Part shown: piece by piece, positions 42,620 to 54,138 of the stretch
Numbering within the stretch: the stretch's first letter is position 1
Layout of the letters: each line of letters starts with the position of its first letter
Source of the DNA: Falciphora oryzae
Lineage: Eukaryota > Ascomycota > Sordariomycetes > Magnaporthales > Magnaporthaceae
Reading direction: 5' to 3'
Length of the DNA stretch: 64,000 nt
Assembly (NCBI GenBank): GCA_000733355.1
Contig: JNVV01000073.1
Span: 48,747 to 112,746 of the forward strand
Position numbers and translations under genes: made by a program
Notes under the pieces: generated by a model
The model's input: the letters and a program-made list of their open reading frames with translations, nothing else
What the model was told of the DNA's origin: nothing
Databases searched by the model: none

Positions 42620-45515
42620 GATACGCCTTCCAGGCGGTCTGGGGCTGTGTGCGTTGTGCAACCCCAGGCGACATAGGCGATTGGAACCCTGAGTCCGATA
42701 GGTCGTGCCATATCTACCTTTATCCAGTTGCCAGTTGGGAGGGGTTCCCAGAGCGTCGGGAATCACATGACATGACACGTGACCCATGGGAATCAAGGTT
42801 TTGGCCGAGCGCGGCCACGATCGCGCATCCGGAGCACATAGAGATACCGGAATAACGATAATTTGTGCCGTCCAATTGACCGTATACGGTGCACCCGCCG
42901 TCTCACGCAAGTTGCTTGAAATTCATCACATGGAATAATGCCTACGCCCACCTCCCTAGGATAGCCACCAGGTGCACCAGCCTGCTTCACTGCAGTTGCA
43001 GGCACGAGCCCGGCAGTCGACCCATTCTAGCTACAAATCCAACGACGACGTTCTCCTTGCACCAGCAGGTCCATCCTCACGGATGTCTTCCCAGCCTGGG
43101 CGTTTTGCCGTGGATAAACCCTCACTAACACGCCCACCGATTGCAGCGCGCCGGCACCTCCGGCGATGCAAAAGGACAGGCTGAAGCAGAGACGGTGTCA
43201 GCGAAATGGAGGCCATTTTGTTCAGCACGTCCCGCGCGGACGGGAAGTCCCCGGACGGCCCCCTCGACGCACGGCACATCCCCTGTCGTCTGCTGATCGC
43301 CTTGACCTGCGTGGCCGTGGAGGAGTGCGTGTTTGACGTCACGATGGTCTTCACTTTCCTCCTGATCAACGTCAAGGTATCGCGTTCGGGCCGACGATGT
43401 CCGAATAGCCGGACAGATCCATGAAGTTGATCTTTGGAACCTCCCAATGCCGACAAACGATGGCCTTCCTAACGCGGAGGCCTTGTTTTCCGCGACGTCG
43501 TGCACCATTCTCCTCGTGCGGAGCGACTTGTACACGTCATTTTTTGTGGACCGGCTGATGGAGGCGTTTTTACGTCTTCAGGGCGTCTAGCAGGCGTGTG
43601 ATCAACCTCTTGACCGAGTTGCTCACCGGCACAGAATACTCTGTTACTGTCCCTCGTCTTCCTCACGGCCATGGGCTGGCGGCACAAGGTGGTGATGGGA
43701 ATCTTCAGGTAGGCCCCCGGGTTCGGCACCGCGCTATGGATGGGGTGTCGATATCCAACAAGGTCCCGTCGTTCAGCATTTCCACCACAATCACGTCGGC
43801 TTGTCCGGGAAGCCGCTCGTGCTGGTGGACAGCAGGTCGGTCTAGCACTTCACGACCGTCAGCTTGCTGTTGGTAAACGCAATGATGTGCCCGGCTGGTA
43901 GCAAAATCCGGCCATCTTCATACCGTCTGCCTTGTGCGTAAACACCCAGGCAGTTCGGGACGGCGCTGGCGCCGGCCATTGTGGCCATTTGCCCGGCCTC
44001 GGACATGTGCATCCTGCCCAGATACCACGCCAGCTCCCTCTCCGGCACGGTGGGTGCCCACCAGCCTCGACATGACGGAGTCGGTGCTGGGAAGTCGACT
44101 TTGGCAGCGTAGCTTTTCATGCCCTCGCTGGCGTACTCCCTAGCGTTGATGGCCCTCGATAGGCTAGCGACGTCAGGTGTGTTGCGCCTTGATAATATTG
44201 CCGTTGAAGCGTTCTCGCGCGAGGCGGCTATTGTAACGCCAGGACACCCGATGACGCTCTCCTCGCCCGTCCTCGTCGCTTTGACGATCTTGTTGCAGGG
44301 CTTCGGTACCATTTGTAGCCGCCCCTTTCCACGATGCTGGACGCGGCCGGCTCCCAGTTGCAAATCTTGTTCCACATCAGCTTTGAACTGGTCGAGCTCC
44401 ATGCAGGCAGTGTTTCACCGACATCGACGACGCGGTAAGCGAGTCCATGGCTGTTGCGTTGTCCCTGTCACTATCGACGTCGACTAACCTTGTCGTAAAT
44501 CTTTGTGTCGCTCAGCTTGTCAGTCATGGAGAGGATGATGGCCCCGTTGCTCCTGCTCGTGCGCATAACCTGCTGTGCCGGAGCCTCGTCGAGGCCAGCC
44601 CTCACGTGCACGAGCTCAGCCTTCGTCGGGGCGTTAGCCAGGCCGCACTTTCATGGCCGTCATCCTGTTAGCGATGAGGTTGTAGCAGGCAGCCCGTAGG
44701 CGGAGTTAGTGGCTTCGAATTGCCCAAAAACATCTCATGTGGCATGCCAGGCCGTCCGTTGGCCTTGCTCCCACAAGGCGGGCGGGCAGTCCGGCTCTTC
44801 GCCCGGACCTCTGGATCCCCGCCGAGCGCGACCTGCCCGACGACCTCGAGTGGCACTTTTGCTTCCCGCTCGGCAACGCCACCGCCGCGGCCACCGCCAC
44901 CTCCCTAGTCGGCGGCCTCCCCCATCTGATCCGAAAATGCCGCGACAAGGTGCTTGCGTGGCGGCCCCGGGTCCTTTCCACGGGCGCCGACGGGTGCGGC
45001 CGCGGTATCGGCATTGCCCTTGGCTTCCTCCGGCGGGCGAGCGACTCCTCGTGAGGTGGCTTTGGCATCAAAGCTTGTAAGGGCCCGGTTAGCTAATCAG
45101 CTGCCCGCTTGGCCTCCTCATCGTTTTCCCTGGGCTCCAGATGACGTCGTGGTCAGACATGGTCTTATCTTTGTCTTCATCGGAAGACCAGATGTCGGTT
45201 TCCGCCTCCCAAGTAGCCTTGTGCCCGCCCCGTTGGCATTCCATGGCCAATTTAGCGCGGGACTTGGCTGCTTGTGGTATCTGGGCCTATCAGCGGGCGG
45301 GTTGCCTCCCGCTGCTGGCAAAGCGCTGACAGATCGAGCAGGAGCTCAATATGCAGGCCGAACAGTTCATTCACACTGGTGACGTGGCAAAGCGGACAAC
45401 TAGTTGGATGCCGGCGTCCTGCCTTGCGAATTGGCACTGGATATGAGCGGCGCAATTTCTTCAAGGTTGATCCCACTGCCGGCCGACACAGGGAAGAAAC
45501 ACAAAACCTAGGTAA
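42620..45515 (-). pseudogene. decayed coding region of unknown origin
   Basis: On the minus strand, 44402-43842 is open and strongly protein-like (ESVIGCPGVTIAASREN, PTVPERELAWYLGRMHM, GRRYEDGRILLPAGHIIAF). Beyond 43842 plausible protein continues but hops between frames: VIVVEMLNDGTLLDIDTPSI, then PGAYLKIPITTLCRQPMAV, then VPKINFMDLSGYSDIVGPN near 43400. This pattern means frameshifts in a once-long gene. I do not recognise it. SGYSDIVGPN loosely recalls the RNA polymerase SGRSxIxVGPN block, but that is too weak to use. The plus strand near 44790-45050 also has a protein-like frame (PAERDLPDDLEWHFCFPLGN). Confidence 0.4.
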
Positions 45516-47238
45516 TTAACCTACCACTCCTCGCAACCTTTTGCAACGGCGCTGCTGGACCCCATCGCGCTTGGTACCCCATTCGTCTGCCCCTAATGGT
45601 GAAGAAGAAAGCGGCCTTGCTAGGCTGCTCGTCTCTAACGCCGCCGTCCTGAACGAGGTCCCGAGGCTGGGCGGCGACGTCTCGTCCATTTCCTCAGGCC
45701 TCCGTTTTATACTCCTTCCTCTCGCCTCGTAGCCCCCCTCTTCGTCACTGCTCTGGCCCGCAGCGTCGTCGCCGTATAGGAGGACGGTCTCCTCTTGAAA
45801 AGCCTCGGCGGCTGTTGGGGGCCGTGACCGCTTCTTCGGACTCCTACTCCTCTCAGAATACGACGAAAACAGCCGCATTCGCTGGCGGATCTCGCTTGAC
45901 GGTAGCCTGTCCTCCTCCCGGCGCATCTTCTCCTTGTTCCACAAAACCACCGTGTAGCTGGCCATCGTATCGAAAAAGGGGTAAATCTCGTCGGTAAACA
46001 GCGACCAGGCAAAGCGCGCGAACAAGAACTCGGGGGCCAGTCCTTGGAGTGGTTGCAGCTGGCGGTTGTGGTACAAATGGACGAGCTCTGTGGAAAGCCT
46101 GGTAGCACCACATGTAACGTCAACGCGGCTTCCGAGGCCGGAAGTAGAGGATTTGGCGCGATGGGCGTCGAGACGGCGTGCGTTGGATTTGGCAAGGCAG
46201 CGAGCGCGGGCGTCGTGGTGGAGGGGGCAGCGGTCGGCGGTGGCATTGATGCAGGCTGGAGCGTCGAGGCAGGTAGCGGCTCGGCGGGAGACGGTGCTGG
46301 AGGGCCAATCGGGGCTGGAGCGGGAGGCTCAGTGGGAGCTGGCGCGGGCCTCGACACGTACTTGGCAGCAAAGGTGAAGCGTCGCGTATCGAAGAGGTGG
46401 TGGAGGTCGCTACGGAGGAGGACCATGTTCCTGTCGTCTGTAATCTTGTGGGCTGCGTATGGGTTGCGACAGTACCTGGAAAAGACGTGTCAGCGTCATG
46501 AAGCCCCCTACGGGACCAACAACCCCCGCGGCCATGGGTCTAGAAGAGCCCTAGGAAATGAAATAAAATAAAAAATAAAAACGCACCTGTCCATATTGTT
46601 GGCCTGAAACCAGTACCCATCTGCCACCGGCACGAGGTGGGCGGCTTCCAAAGCATTGCCGTGTCCCGAAATCCGACATGTGACGTCCCGACCCTGGACG
46701 ATAAACCCGGGTTGCATGCCCCCAGCGCTTGGTGGGACTCGGTTCTAGATCTGGAGGTCTTTCCAAGGGGATGGCAGGGTGTGTGGGAATCGCCAATGGT
46801 CGAAGGACGGAACGACGGGATACCTGTCTGTGGCAGAAGGCTATTAGAATGTGTCCCTTTAGCTGGCCGGACGCAGGGGAAACCAACATGGGGAAACCAA
46901 CAACGCTGGGGGTCCTCATTTCCCACGCAGAAAAAGTACTCGCGCTCACGCAGCAAATTGTCAGCAGGGCGCAGGACGCGACGGAGCTCTCCACCCGCTC
47001 TCGTCGCTAGCCAGCCTGTCGTAAAGGCATTGTCAGCAATAATGCAGCAGGCGACAAAAGCTGTGTCGTAGTCGATGCCAGTGCGCCCGTCCTTGGTTGT
47101 GTCGAAGGCGCTGAGTCGCAAGAGATCGGGGACGGCGTCTGGGTAGGCGGGGTGGCGGAAATGGACGACGCTCGCAGAAAGGTCGGTGGTCGAGGATGCT
47201 TCGTCCTCGGGAGGGCTAAATCTGGGCCGCAGCTCCAT
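45516..47238 (-). pseudogene. HNH_2-type endonuclease-like gene with one stop and one frameshift
   Basis: Model: exon 1 47238-46898, intron 46897-46824, exon 2 46823-46587, intron 46586-46476, exon 3 from 46475. The HNH core is well kept: CRISGHGNALEAAHLVPVAD, then RNPYAAHK, then RNMVLLRSDLHHLFDTRRF, as in the fungal HNH_2 (PF13391-like) family. Two lesions are visible. A TAG interrupts exon 2 at 46747-46745 (between KDLQI and NRVPPSAGG). The frame changes near 46085, after LPGFPQ, into the frame that continues as VHLYHNRQLQPLQGLAPEF down to 45516. After the lesion the C-terminal conserved part (FARFAWSLFTDEIYPFFD) is intact. Either a young pseudogene or two sequence errors. Confidence 0.65.
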
Positions 47239-47514
47239 GGCGAGTGTGTGGTGGTTATGTCGGCTGCTTTCCCAATGTAAACAAAGCTGTCGGATTGGTT
47301 TGGCGGGGCGGGGGACTCTCCAGCCTCAGTGGCTCAGCCAATTCGGCTCCTTGTGGCGGGGCCCCAATCCGACAAATGGCCGAGTCCGCTTTGTGTTCTC
47401 TTTCCCACAATCACAAGATCTCAGCCTCATTGACGCCCCTCGTCGTCGTCGAGCATCGCGGTGGTTGTGCACGCTTACATTTTACTTGTTAAATCGCTTA
47501 CTAACACAATCGCT

Positions 47515-47795
47515 AAGGATTCCCCGGTGCACTTTCCAGCCGATCACGCTACTACCACCCGCTGCGCTTACAACGCCCCGGCGTCTTTTCGCCCTACTGC
47601 CCATTGCCCGCTCACCAACAAGGAGTGCAGGAACGCGGCCTGACTTCCGTGTGCCTTCGGGTTTAATTCGTTAGCCGCTTCGATAGTAGCACTACAGCCT
47701 GGTGTAGATAAGTTTAGGTAGCGCTAGCACCTCGTATGCCCCTAGGGAGGCAGGGAATGGTAAATCCCGATTTATCGACGTTGAATATACTCTCT
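47515..47795 (+). mobile_element. 5'-truncated LINE fragment (3' end only)
   Basis: It matches the LINE 3' UTR at about 58310-58590 in the same orientation, including GCGCTTACAACGCCCCGGCG and TTTAGGTAGCGCTAGCACC blocks, ending near 47795 in ATATACTCTCTG. It is more diverged than the other fragments, so probably older. It lies about 100 bp beyond the 3' end of the NYN gene. Confidence 0.7.
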
Positions 47796-47896
47796 GTGTT
47801 CCACTGTCGGTAATGTCCAGCACAGCGCTAATCACCGCTTTACCCCATCCAAAGCCTGGTAATAGGATATAATATACATGACGGTCGTGCTTCTGT

Positions 47897-48697
47897 TTAG
47901 GTAAACATGCCAGTGCCGGGCAAGCTCGTGCGTTTCACGCGCTTCTCGCGCGCATACATAACCGGGGTCTTACCCCCACCGGGACTCCGGCGATCGATAT
48001 CGAACAAAGATGTGGCAATGACCAAGTCTTTGAGCTTCTCATATCCGAAGGTACGAGGATCGAAATCCGGATGCCGCTTAATGATGAAGTCGCCCACTCT
48101 AGCAAGATTAGCCCATCCCTCCTCGTCCGAGGCCGCCTCAACCGCTGCTCGCAGCTGGCGCAACAGGCCGGGCTCTCTGTTAACCGTCGTCGGCGTTCGC
48201 TTGCGAACGGGGAGGACGATACTAGCGCCATCCTGTGACACCGCTAGCTGCTCGTCGTCGATGATGTTGTCAAAGTAGGTGAACTTGTCGCAGGCTGATA
48301 CAAAGGGCTTTGGCGTTTTACGCTCGCCGAATCCGTACACGACCAGGCCCGACTCTCGGATGCGAACCGCTAAACGGGTGAAGTCGCTATCGCTGGACAC
48401 GAGACAGAAACCGTCGAAGCGGTTAGTGTAAAGTAGATCCATGGCGTCTATGATCATGGCCGAGTCGGTTGCGTTCTTGCCCTGGGTGTATGCGAACTGC
48501 TGGATCGGCTGGATGGACTGTGTGAGTAGTTGGTCCTTCCAGCCCTTCAGGCTTGTGCCGGTCCAGTCTCCATAAGCCCGCCTGACAAAGGCGGTGCCAT
48601 ATTTGGCGACTTCAGCAAGCAGAGCACTCGCGACACCAGGCTGCGCATTGTCGGCATCAATGAGAACCGCGAGTTTGGTAGTTGGCTCGGTCGTCAT
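47897..48697 (-). CDS. NYN-domain (LabA/MARF1-like) ribonuclease-fold protein with OST-HTH domain, 266 aa
   Basis: A single intronless frame starts at ATG 48697 (MTTEPTTKLAVLIDADNAQ); an in-frame upstream ATG at 48763 adds an unlikely leader. The N-terminal NYN domain keeps all acidic positions expected for metal-dependent RNA cleavage: D14 and D16 (LIDADNA), D78 (NATDSAMIIDAMD), D103 and D105 (SSDSDF), followed by GFGERKTPKPFV. Residues about 195-252 look like an OST-HTH/LOTUS RNA-binding domain (GWANLARVGDFIIKRHPDFDP, GYEKLKDLV). The two-domain layout and wording of the motifs are those of common bacterial LabA-type proteins; no introns are present. Bacterial origin by horizontal transfer is plausible but unproven. 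The frame is intact. Confidence 0.85.
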   Translation of the reverse strand: MTTEPTTKLAVLIDADNAQPGVASALLAEVAKYGTAFVRRAYGDWTGTSLKGWKDQLLTQSIQPIQQFAYTQGKNATDSAMIIDAMDLLYTNRFDGFCLVSSDSDFTRLAVRIRESGLVVYGFGERKTPKPFVSACDKFTYFDNIIDDEQLAVSQDGASIVLPVRKRTPTTVNREPGLLRQLRAAVEAASDEEGWANLARVGDFIIKRHPDFDPRTFGYEKLKDLVIATSLFDIDRRSPGGGKTPVMYAREKRVKRTSLPGTGMFT

Positions 48698-49644
48698 GAT
48701 GTATTCGGTATGGAGCCGTAAGGTGATTCTCAACCAGGCCGGGGACACCGTAAATTCAGGCAATGGGAGGTGATCCTGCTTGCGAAACAGCTGGATCTTG
48801 ACAGTGTTGCACAGCGTAACGAGTAATGAATTGGTCGGATTCTATTGATTGTGTGTTCCGTGCGGTTGATCATGGGCCATGTCTGCCCGAACAATTTTCC
48901 TGCGTCCTGCCCAACACGTCCGTGCACCTGACTAATCAAATCCTGCACCGCGTGCAACAGATAGAGTTGCACAGTGGTGTTGAGGCCTGACCAGCCCCCT
49001 TGCTTCCCACTATACCAAATACAGCCCAGCTCAACGGGGCACCCATCTCCTGCTGGAAAAGGTACTTCCAGAAATCTGCCAATCATTTGATTCCCTCGAC
49101 GCTCCATAGCGGAACGATAAGGGAAATCTGTGTGGACAATTACTTACCCATGACATCTAGTCTAGTATGAATAGAATGAATGTGGAAGTACCGTGGAAAT
49201 CGGTCGAGTCAGCCGGGCAGCATGCGAAACTTCTGCCGTCACGTGTGGCACGGCCATGTGACTGATCATATGAGTGGCGTCTCTTCCGCCTCTGGGCCCG
49301 ATCCGGAAAAAGCACGAACTTTTGGTAGGGCGCCAACGCTCACCTAAATTTAAATGAGACTTGGTTTGGTGGGGGATCAGGTCGGTCGGCCTCTCATTTT
49401 TTCTTAGGTCATCGTGGGCGCCCTTCTTCCTCCTCCGCCTCCACGTCTCTCCAACGTTTTCCCCTCCGTGGTGGTGTCTTATTCGCGGTGCTTTTAGGAG
49501 CAGCGACGGAAACAACATTGCCAGGCGGGACGGTGCCTAGAACGACGTCTTCCGGGTAGGGATCGGGCGTATCGAGGGCGCATGTGGATAAGGACGGGTC
49601 GAAAGTCGGGCAAGCGGGCGGGACGCGATCGAAGTGGCTAGACC
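48698..49644. other. no recognisable gene
   Basis: An ORF at 48730-49107 (minus) shows no domain. The final 250 bp are GC-rich with nothing supportable. Confidence 0.4.
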
Positions 49645-50097
49645 CTACATCAGGCTAGCTTTGCCCCTATAGCCATCGGTATCGTCGTCGCCGTCGCTGG
49701 ACGGGGTGGCGGCTTCCATAAGGGCTTTTAGGTCCCTCACCTGGGCCGCGCGTTTTTCCACCTCGGGTGGCGTGTGGCCGATGGGCCATTCCTCGGCGGT
49801 CTGCTGGCCATACTTGGCGGCCCTGCCTGGCTGGGTTATAAAGGGTAGATTCGAGGCTCGCCCGAAATGCGCCGACGAATGTACTATCGACGCGGTCTGC
49901 TTTCGGGGCTGGGGTATTCGGCCGTGGGATAAGGTAGGCGCCCTTATTAGCAACGACGCCGAGGAGGTCCTGCTCGTCGTAATATTATCAGCAGTGGCGC
50001 GGGCGATATAACCTACAGGGGCAAAGCGCAGTCGCAGACCTACGACAAGCGGTGCTTGGGTGTCGCCGTCGTCGGAGGTCGTGTTTGGCGAGGTCAT
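49645..50097 (-). CDS. hypothetical protein, about 150 aa
   Basis: An open frame from ATG 50097 to 49645 has a plausible composition: disordered N terminus (MTSPNTTSDDGD), a central region and an acidic C terminus (ATPSSDGDDDTDGYRG). The segment GRAAKYGQQTAEEWPIGHTP looks protein-like. No domain, paralogue or splice sites can be seen. It could equally be a decayed or chance ORF. Confidence 0.3.
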   Translation of the reverse strand: MTSPNTTSDDGDTQAPLVVGLRLRFAPVGYIARATADNITTSRTSSASLLIRAPTLSHGRIPQPRKQTASIVHSSAHFGRASNLPFITQPGRAAKYGQQTAEEWPIGHTPPEVEKRAAQVRDLKALMEAATPSSDGDDDTDGYRGKASLM

Positions 50098-52299
50098 GGC
50101 CGAGGTTTGTCGAGGTTGAACAGTCGCAAGCAACAGGGCAGACAGGGCGCGTGCATCGTCCGGAGGTTAATGCCGTGCTTTTTTTTTTAGCAAAGGCCGC
50201 GGCGCGGGAGCGGGTCGGCACCGCTCGATCACCCCAATTCCGAAACCGACGGCAGAGGCTGGAAGCCTACGAGATACCGTCCCGTCCAGATCATGCCCAG
50301 CTCACGGATGCTAGCAGCAGCCTCGCCCCCAAAAAAGGGCTCGGTCAGGCTGTCGCCGGTAAATTCGTCGCCACACTGAAATTTCCACCCCAGCTCACTT
50401 TTGAGCCGAGATACGACGTTGTCGCACACTTGCTTGGGCTTGACCCGCACGCAACAGTAGGAGCCGTGATGTTGCTGCCCGCTGCGCTGCCAGCTGCTGC
50501 GTGATGAACAGTTTTCCCTTTCGCTTTTGCAGCAGCACCAACCCGGTGTAGAGTGGTGCTGGAACCGAATTCGCTGCGCTGCTGCCGCCAGTGTCTCTTC
50601 TCGGCGCTAGCTGAAGCTGGGGGAGGCGGCAAGTCCTGCAGAACCTCGACGCCAAGCCCCTGTGCCATGCAAACGTGCTAACAGTACCAAGCTGACATCG
50701 ACCCAGCAATCCGAATCCCGACATTTAGCTCGACGACACCCGCGATGGCGTGGTGAAGTTCCAGCTAAAGTTAGTTGGGACCTCTGGGCGAACCATACAC
50801 GCAAAGGTTGGACACCATCCGGCAGGACCCGGTATCTTAGGCGCCGTGTCGCCGGCGGCCGTGGACCAGCCGGGGCCGCCTTCGTCTCGCTTGGTCATAC
50901 CCGCCGGCGGTAGCCGCCGCCTTGGTGGGTATGGTTCTAACCCCGTACGGTAGGCGGCCGTAATCCGGTTAGGTCCACCTTCGTTTTAATCGGATATGTT
51001 TAATGGCGGTAGTGGCTGTTCCGGTTCGATACATCTTTCGTCCCACGTGGCCGGCGGCCATGGATTAGCGGAGCCCGGCCCTCGCCGGGGTTGCCGTGCC
51101 CGTGCCCGTACCCGTAGTTATTGCTTATATCGATACATCTTTTGTGTCATCTCCCAGCTGCTCAGCGTCCCGTTTAACCCGTACTTTTTACTGCTTCGGG
51201 GTCCGTCCCATCCCATTTCCAGGTGGTGTGGGTAGTAAGTCCACCGGCCATGCCGGGACGACCACGAGGCAGATGGGAGTCACCTGTTATAGGCCCCGTA
51301 CTCGTCATCACCCTAGCCTTCGGGTCCGGTTTGGAACCGAGAAAAAGAACAGGTCGGCAAGGAAGATCTGTGCCTAGTCAAGACGTGGATTGCACCTTGG
51401 AGTGGTGGCGGGTGTTTTTTTTTATTTTTTTTTATATAGCCTAGCGATGCCCGATGGCGCCAGGCCTTTTGGGAGGGTGCCACACCCTGGGCGGACTCGA
51501 AGGAGAACATCCATCTTGGTTAGGTGCTGGCGCTGCGTGCCGCGGTTGACCCCGTCGCACTGGTGCCTCCGATCACTCCGGGTACAGGCGGCAGGGCCAG
51601 AAGACTCCACACGACGACGAGCGGCACTCGACCGCTCAGCCTCCCGGTCTGCGAACTCTTCACTATCGAGTCAGCAAGACGAAGGCGACGGCGGCCGGAG
51701 CGAACGAACAGGTCCTCCTGTCCCTCAAGGGAAGCGGGATCCACATCCACCATCTCTCGGGAAGCCTTCTCAGTCTCCGCGCGGCGAGCCATATTCTCTT
51801 TCTCGGCCTGCCAAGCTCGAATGAGCCTCGCCTGCTCCTCGGGGCCGTCGTGCTCAAAGGAGTCGTGCGGAATATGATCGAACTCGCCACAAAATTGTCA
51901 GACATGATGGCGGGCGCCGGGAGAGTGTCGAGGTCGCTGAAAGGGCCTAGAGGATCCCGCACCAGCTGGCCATGTCCTAAGAGGGCTGCCGGTCCGTACA
52001 GACCGCATGCTGGAAACCGGGAGGAAGAGAAATGAAAGTGCGAGTGGAACTTGCATGAGCTCACAGCTTGCGAGCTGCATGCTCCAAGGAATTCGAAGCT
52101 CTCCTGCGAGCCAGTGCTGGTGGTTTTGACTTTCGACAGAAAAGCGAACGGTTCTATGGATCATGTAAATATGACTAGGCTAGCGTGATAGTAGAGAAAA
52201 GATGCTTCCCCGATGCCTTGTTAGACACGACAAAGGTGGCACAGGATAGCTTTGCGAAGAAGATTGCCTTCAAGCCCAATATACGTCTTCGCTTCGGTG
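50098..52299. other. mostly unrecognised; one protein-like minus-strand stretch at 51520-51900
   Basis: Between about 51890 and 51600 the minus strand reads EFDHIPHDSFEHDGPEEQAR, then IRAWQAEKENMARRAETEKA, then RRRLRLADSIVKSSQ. This is probably coding, preceded by a frame-shifted ATG (MSDNF at about 51905). Its family is unknown. Two related GC-rich words (CCGGCGGCCGTGGA near 50855 and CCGGCGGCCATGGA near 51052) hint at an old duplication. Confidence 0.35.
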
Positions 52300-52315
52300 C
52301 TCTGGGAAGAGCCCC
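52300..52315 (+). repeat. LINE target-site duplication, left copy
   Basis: CTCTGGGAAGAGCCCC here is repeated exactly at 58602-58617 on the other side of the element. Confidence 0.85.
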
Positions 52316-52525
52316 CACCTTCCTCGAATTCACCAATTCTTGGCATTGCGCTGTTAGTGCACACTGCCAAGTTGCATACATTTCCTTAACATCTGCCAAT
52401 TAGCGACCTAACACCAATAACCACGCCCGCCAACGGCGTTGGCGACGGCAACATGCCGCTGCCATCAGCCCCCCCCTCGGCCAATGGGGTAGCGCGCGCC
52501 CTCCTCGCCGGCTCGTCGGCCCGGA

Positions 52526-53477
52526 NNNNNNNNNNNNNNNNNNNNNNNNNNNNNNNNNNNNNNNNNNNNNNNNNNNNNNNNNNNNNNNNNNNNNNNNNNN
52601 NNNNNNNNNNNNNNNNNNNNNNNNNNNNNNNNNNNNNNNNNNNNNNNNNNNNNNNNNNNNNNNNNNNNNNNNNNNNNNNNNNNNNNNNNNNNNNNNNNNN
52701 NNNNNNNNNNNNNNNNNNNNNNNNNNNNNNNNNNNNNNNNNNNNNNNNNNNNNNNNNNNNNNNNNNNNNNNNNNNNNNNNNNNNNNNNNNNNNNNNNNNN
52801 NNNNNNNNNNNNNNNNNNNNNNNNNNNNNNNNNNNNNNNNNNNNNNNNNNNNNNNNNNNNNNNNNNNNNNNNNNNNNNNNNNNNNNNNNNNNNNNNNNNN
52901 NNNNNNNNNNNNNNNNNNNNNNNNNNNNNNNNNNNNNNNNNNNNNNNNNNNNNNNNNNNNNNNNNNNNNNNNNNNNNNNNNNNNNNNNNNNNNNNNNNNN
53001 NNNNNNNNNNNNNNNNNNNNNNNNNNNNNNNNNNNNNNNNNNNNNNNNNNNNNNNNNNNNNNNNNNNNNNNNNNNNNNNNNNNNNNNNNNNNNNNNNNNN
53101 NNNNNNNNNNNNNNNNNNNNNNNNNNNNNNNNNNNNNNNNNNNNNNNNNNNNNNNNNNNNNNNNNNNNNNNNNNNNNNNNNNNNNNNNNNNNNNNNNNNN
53201 NNNNNNNNNNNNNNNNNNNNNNNNNNNNNNNNNNNNNNNNNNNNNNNNNNNNNNNNNNNNNNNNNNNNNNNNNNNNNNNNNNNNNNNNNNNNNNNNNNNN
53301 NNNNNNNNNNNNNNNNNNNNNNNNNNNNNNNNNNNNNNNNNNNNNNNNNNNNNNNNNNNNNNNNNNNNNNNNNNNNNNNNNNNNNNNNNNNNNNNNNNNN
53401 NNNNNNNNNNNNNNNNNNNNNNNNNNNNNNNNNNNNNNNNNNNNNNNNNNNNNNNNNNNNNNNNNNNNNNNNNNNNN
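52526..53477. other. assembly gap, 952 N, inside LINE ORF1
   Basis: Bases are unknown. The sequence on both sides is LINE ORF1. Confidence 1.
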
Positions 53478-54135
53478 CCCGCAATGTGCGAACTGCTTAA
53501 GCCCGTACCCTGCCGACCACCCGGAGTGCCCGATAAAGCCTATGCGGGTAAACGGTATGCTTAAACAGCTAAACAAAAAGGAAAAAGCGGCGTGTAGGAG
53601 GTTGGGTTTGCGGACGTACCGGGCGGCGGTAAAGGCGGCGGAAGCCGCTGCTTCCGCTGACGCCGACGACGCCGCCACCGCCGATACCACCACTACTTCC
53701 CACCCCCCTTCCGCAACCAATAGCCCCGCGGCCGGCACCGGCAATGCCGCCGTTTCCGCTACCCCCGCCGCTACCGGCACCCCCGCCCCCGCCGTCCCCG
53801 CCACCGCTCCCGTCCCCGGCGCGGGTGCCACCGCAGCCGACGCTGCCGTGGTAAGCCCAGCCGGTCCGCCGGCCCTTGCAGGCGCGGCCCGCACGGCCGG
53901 CAGGGAAAGGCACCCTGCCAAAAGGCCTAGGGTTTGCTCCAATAACCAATACGAAGTATTGGCGGATATGGAGTTAAACCCTCCCGAGCCCGAAAAGGTT
54001 ACCAAAGTAACCGGTAACCCTCCGGAAAAGGCCGCCGCACCCGCCGGCCAACAACCACAAGGCCAAAGCCCCCAATATACCGACGCCGCCTTTACGTATG
54101 CCAGCAGCCAACCAGAGGACAGCGCCAGCGTATAG
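53478..54135 (+). CDS. LINE ORF1 (gag-like), C-terminal part
   Basis: The frame is open from the gap to TAG at 54133-54135. It begins with a zinc-knuckle-like CANCLSPYPADHPECP. A coiled-coil-like basic part (LNKKEKAACRRLGLRTYR) and a long Ala/Pro/Thr low-complexity stretch follow. ORF1 proteins bind element RNA. The upstream start (possibly ATG 52453) lies before the gap. Nucleotide-binding function is inferred from the family. Confidence 0.7.
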
Positions 54136-54138
54136 TAA

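Noticed and set aside
43380..43440. RNA polymerase SGRSxIxVGPN block in SGYSDIVGPN
   Set aside because: The match is too short and no second polymerase motif lies nearby on that strand.
52386..54005. Minus-strand 539-aa frame over the LINE
   Set aside because: It spans the N gap and is antisense to LINE ORF1.
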